Source: Pseudomonadota bacterium (GTDB taxonomy: Bacteria; Pseudomonadota; Gammaproteobacteria; Burkholderiales; Burkholderiaceae_D). From it: a stretch of DNA of 7,694 bases. The translations under genes were made by a program, and so were the position numbers. Under the pieces are notes generated by a model. That model searched no databases. It saw only the letters and a program-made list of their open reading frames with translations, and was not told the DNA's origin. Positions 6,737-7,694 of this stretch are shown one piece after another. Numbering within the stretch: position 1 is the first letter of the stretch; each line of letters starts with the position of its first letter. The DNA lies in NCBI GenBank assembly GCA_023391395.1, contig JAEWBA010000130.1:1-7694 (forward strand), in the 5' to 3' direction.

Positions 6737-6765
6737 ATTAAACAAGCGGCAAAGCCTTGTGTCAA
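6737..6765 (-). promoter_or_regulatory. Strong sigma70 promoter for hupB
   Basis: On the minus strand a perfect TTGACA (6760-6765) is followed after exactly 17 bp by TTTAAT (6737-6742), 5 of 6 to the -10 consensus. Transcription should begin near 6730, giving a leader of about 95 nt before the hupB start. Strong expression fits an abundant nucleoid protein. It lies beyond the lon terminator, so hupB is transcribed independently of lon. Confidence 0.85.
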
Positions 6766-6867
6766 GCGCTTCGCCGGGCGATTGGCCGTTTAAAAATGCA
6801 CGTGCGATCGCGAAAAATACGTGTGAATTCAATGAGGTTCGCGCGCGAATTCGATGAGCTGTGTACA

Positions 6868-6899
6868 AAAAAAAGCGGCCACTAAGGGCCGCTTTTTTT
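6868..6899 (-). terminator. Intrinsic terminator of lon
   Basis: AAAAAAAGCGGCC (6868-6880) pairs with GGCCGCTTTTTTT (6887-6899) around a 6-nt loop. On the minus strand the GC stem is followed by eight U. It lies 18 bp past the lon stop codon and separates lon from the hupB promoter region. The A-run on the other side means it could also block plus-strand transcription. Confidence 0.93.
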
Positions 6900-6917
6900 C
6901 ATGCGCGATGCCGATGA

Positions 6918-7694
6918 TCAGTGCTTGATGACCGTGGGGTCCGCCTTCTCCGCGACCTTTTCGGCAGCCTGTGCCACTGCCGTCGTCGTCTCCACACTGG
7001 TGGCCGGCTCTTCCGTGAGCGGTACGGGCCGGCGCTCGAGAGCAACCTCCAGAACCTTCTCGATCCAGCGCACCGGAACGATCTCGAGCTTGTTCTTGAC
7101 GTTGTCGGGGATGTCGGCAAGATCCTTGACGTTCTGCTCGGGGATCAGCACGGTCTTGATGCCGCCGCGATGGGCTGCCAAGAGCTTCTCCTTCAGCCCG
7201 CCGATCGGCAGTACCTCGCCACGCAAGGTGATCTCACCCGTCATGGCGACATCCGCACGAACCGGGATACCGGTCAGCACCGACACCAGCGCGGTCGTCA
7301 TCGCGATACCGGCAGACGGACCGTCCTTGGGCGTCGCACCTTCCGGCACGTGGATGTGGATGTCGTTCTTCACGAACGCCTCGCTCTTGATACCGAGACG
7401 TTTGGCGCGGCTGCGCACCACGGTGCGGGCGGCTTCGATCGATTCCTTCATCACATCGCCCAGAGTGCCGGTACGGATGATGTCGCCCTTTCCAGGCATC
7501 GTCATCGCTTCGATGGTGAGCAGATCGCCACCGACCTCGGTCCACGCGAGACCGACCACCTGGCCGACTTGGTTTTCCTTCTCGGCCATGCCGAAGTCGA
7601 AGCGGCGCACGCCGAGGAACTTGTCGAGGTTCTTCGAGGTGACTGCGACCTTGCGGTCCTGCTTCTTCAGCAGCAGCATCTTGACCACCTTGCG
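6918..7694 (-). CDS. lon: ATP-dependent protease Lon, C-terminal protease domain (5' end outside window)
   Basis: The frame is open from the right edge to TGA at 6918-6920, giving 258 residues of the C-terminus of a protein usually near 800 residues. It contains the end of the AAA+ sensor region and then the full S16 protease domain. The catalytic Ser is in DGPSAGIAM, with its codon at 7314-7316. The catalytic Lys is the second Lys of GGLKEKLL (7185-7187), 43 residues later as in E. coli Lon (Ser679/Lys722). Other hallmarks are [29 protein letters not shown] and [13 protein letters not shown]. Lon degrades misfolded and regulatory proteins in the cytosol. After the last conserved segment ([14 protein letters not shown]) there is a tail of about 35 residues rich in Ala, Glu, Thr and Val, longer than the E. 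coli end. The internal GTG at 7686-7688 is not a start. Confidence 0.97.
   Translation of the reverse strand, partial: RKVVKMLLLKKQDRKVAVTSKNLDKFLGVRRFDFGMAEKENQVGQVVGLAWTEVGGDLLTIEAMTMPGKGDIIRTGTLGDVMKESIEAARTVVRSRAKRLGIKSEAFVKNDIHIHVPEGATPKDGPSAGIAMTTALVSVLTGIPVRADVAMTGEITLRGEVLPIGGLKEKLLAAHRGGIKTVLIPEQNVKDLADIPDNVKNKLEIVPVRWIEKVLEVALERRPVPLTEEPATSVETTTAVAQAAEKVAEKADPTVIKH

Noticed and set aside
6804..6811. GCGATCGC, identical to the HIP1 palindrome of cyanobacteria
   Set aside because: I noticed only this copy, and all genes are proteobacterial in type; it is a chance match.
6629..6868. 79-codon minus-strand frame across the hupB promoter and leader
   Set aside because: It spans the predicted -35 and -10 elements, has no Shine-Dalgarno and resembles no known protein.

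Overview
The window looks like a GC-rich beta-proteobacterial chromosome segment. The best guess is Burkholderiales, perhaps Oxalobacteraceae, judged from protein flavour and from the order lon - hupB - tRNA-Val - tRNA-Asp - ppiD on one strand. I see no mobile element, CRISPR array, prophage or phage-defence module. This is a conserved housekeeping neighbourhood. No candidate for a new system stands out, and the findings are local curiosities.

Layout, left to right. Bases 1-1038 (+) are the 3' part of an FAD-dependent oxidoreductase of the L-2-hydroxyglutarate oxidase (LhgO/DAO) type, whose N-terminus is cut by the window edge. After a short gap with a candidate promoter comes nnrDE (1124-2659, +), a fused NAD(P)HX epimerase/dehydratase for cofactor repair. 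Tail to tail with it, 6 bp away, is a YbbA/LolD-type ABC ATPase (2666-3349, -). Head to head with that is tesA (3348-4010, +), a secreted SGNH esterase/thioesterase. The ybbA and tesA start codons can share one CATG. A strong bidirectional terminator (4010-4042) closes tesA from the left and ppiD from the right.

The right half is all on the minus strand. It holds the 3' part of lon (6918-7694, containing the Ser/Lys catalytic dyad), the lon terminator (6868-6899), a hupB promoter with a roughly 95-nt leader, and hupB (6364-6636, GTG start). These are followed by tRNA-Val(UAC), tRNA-Asp(GUC), a terminator (6064-6093) and ppiD (4083-6017), a membrane-anchored periplasmic chaperone/parvulin.

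Functional themes: the right half is the protein quality-control and nucleoid cluster (Lon, HU, PpiD) also known from enterobacteria, here with two tRNA genes between hupB and ppiD. The left half combines metabolite repair (NnrDE), an oxidoreductase of unassigned substrate, and the tesA/ybbA divergent pair. The ATPase has no permease partner beside it within this window.
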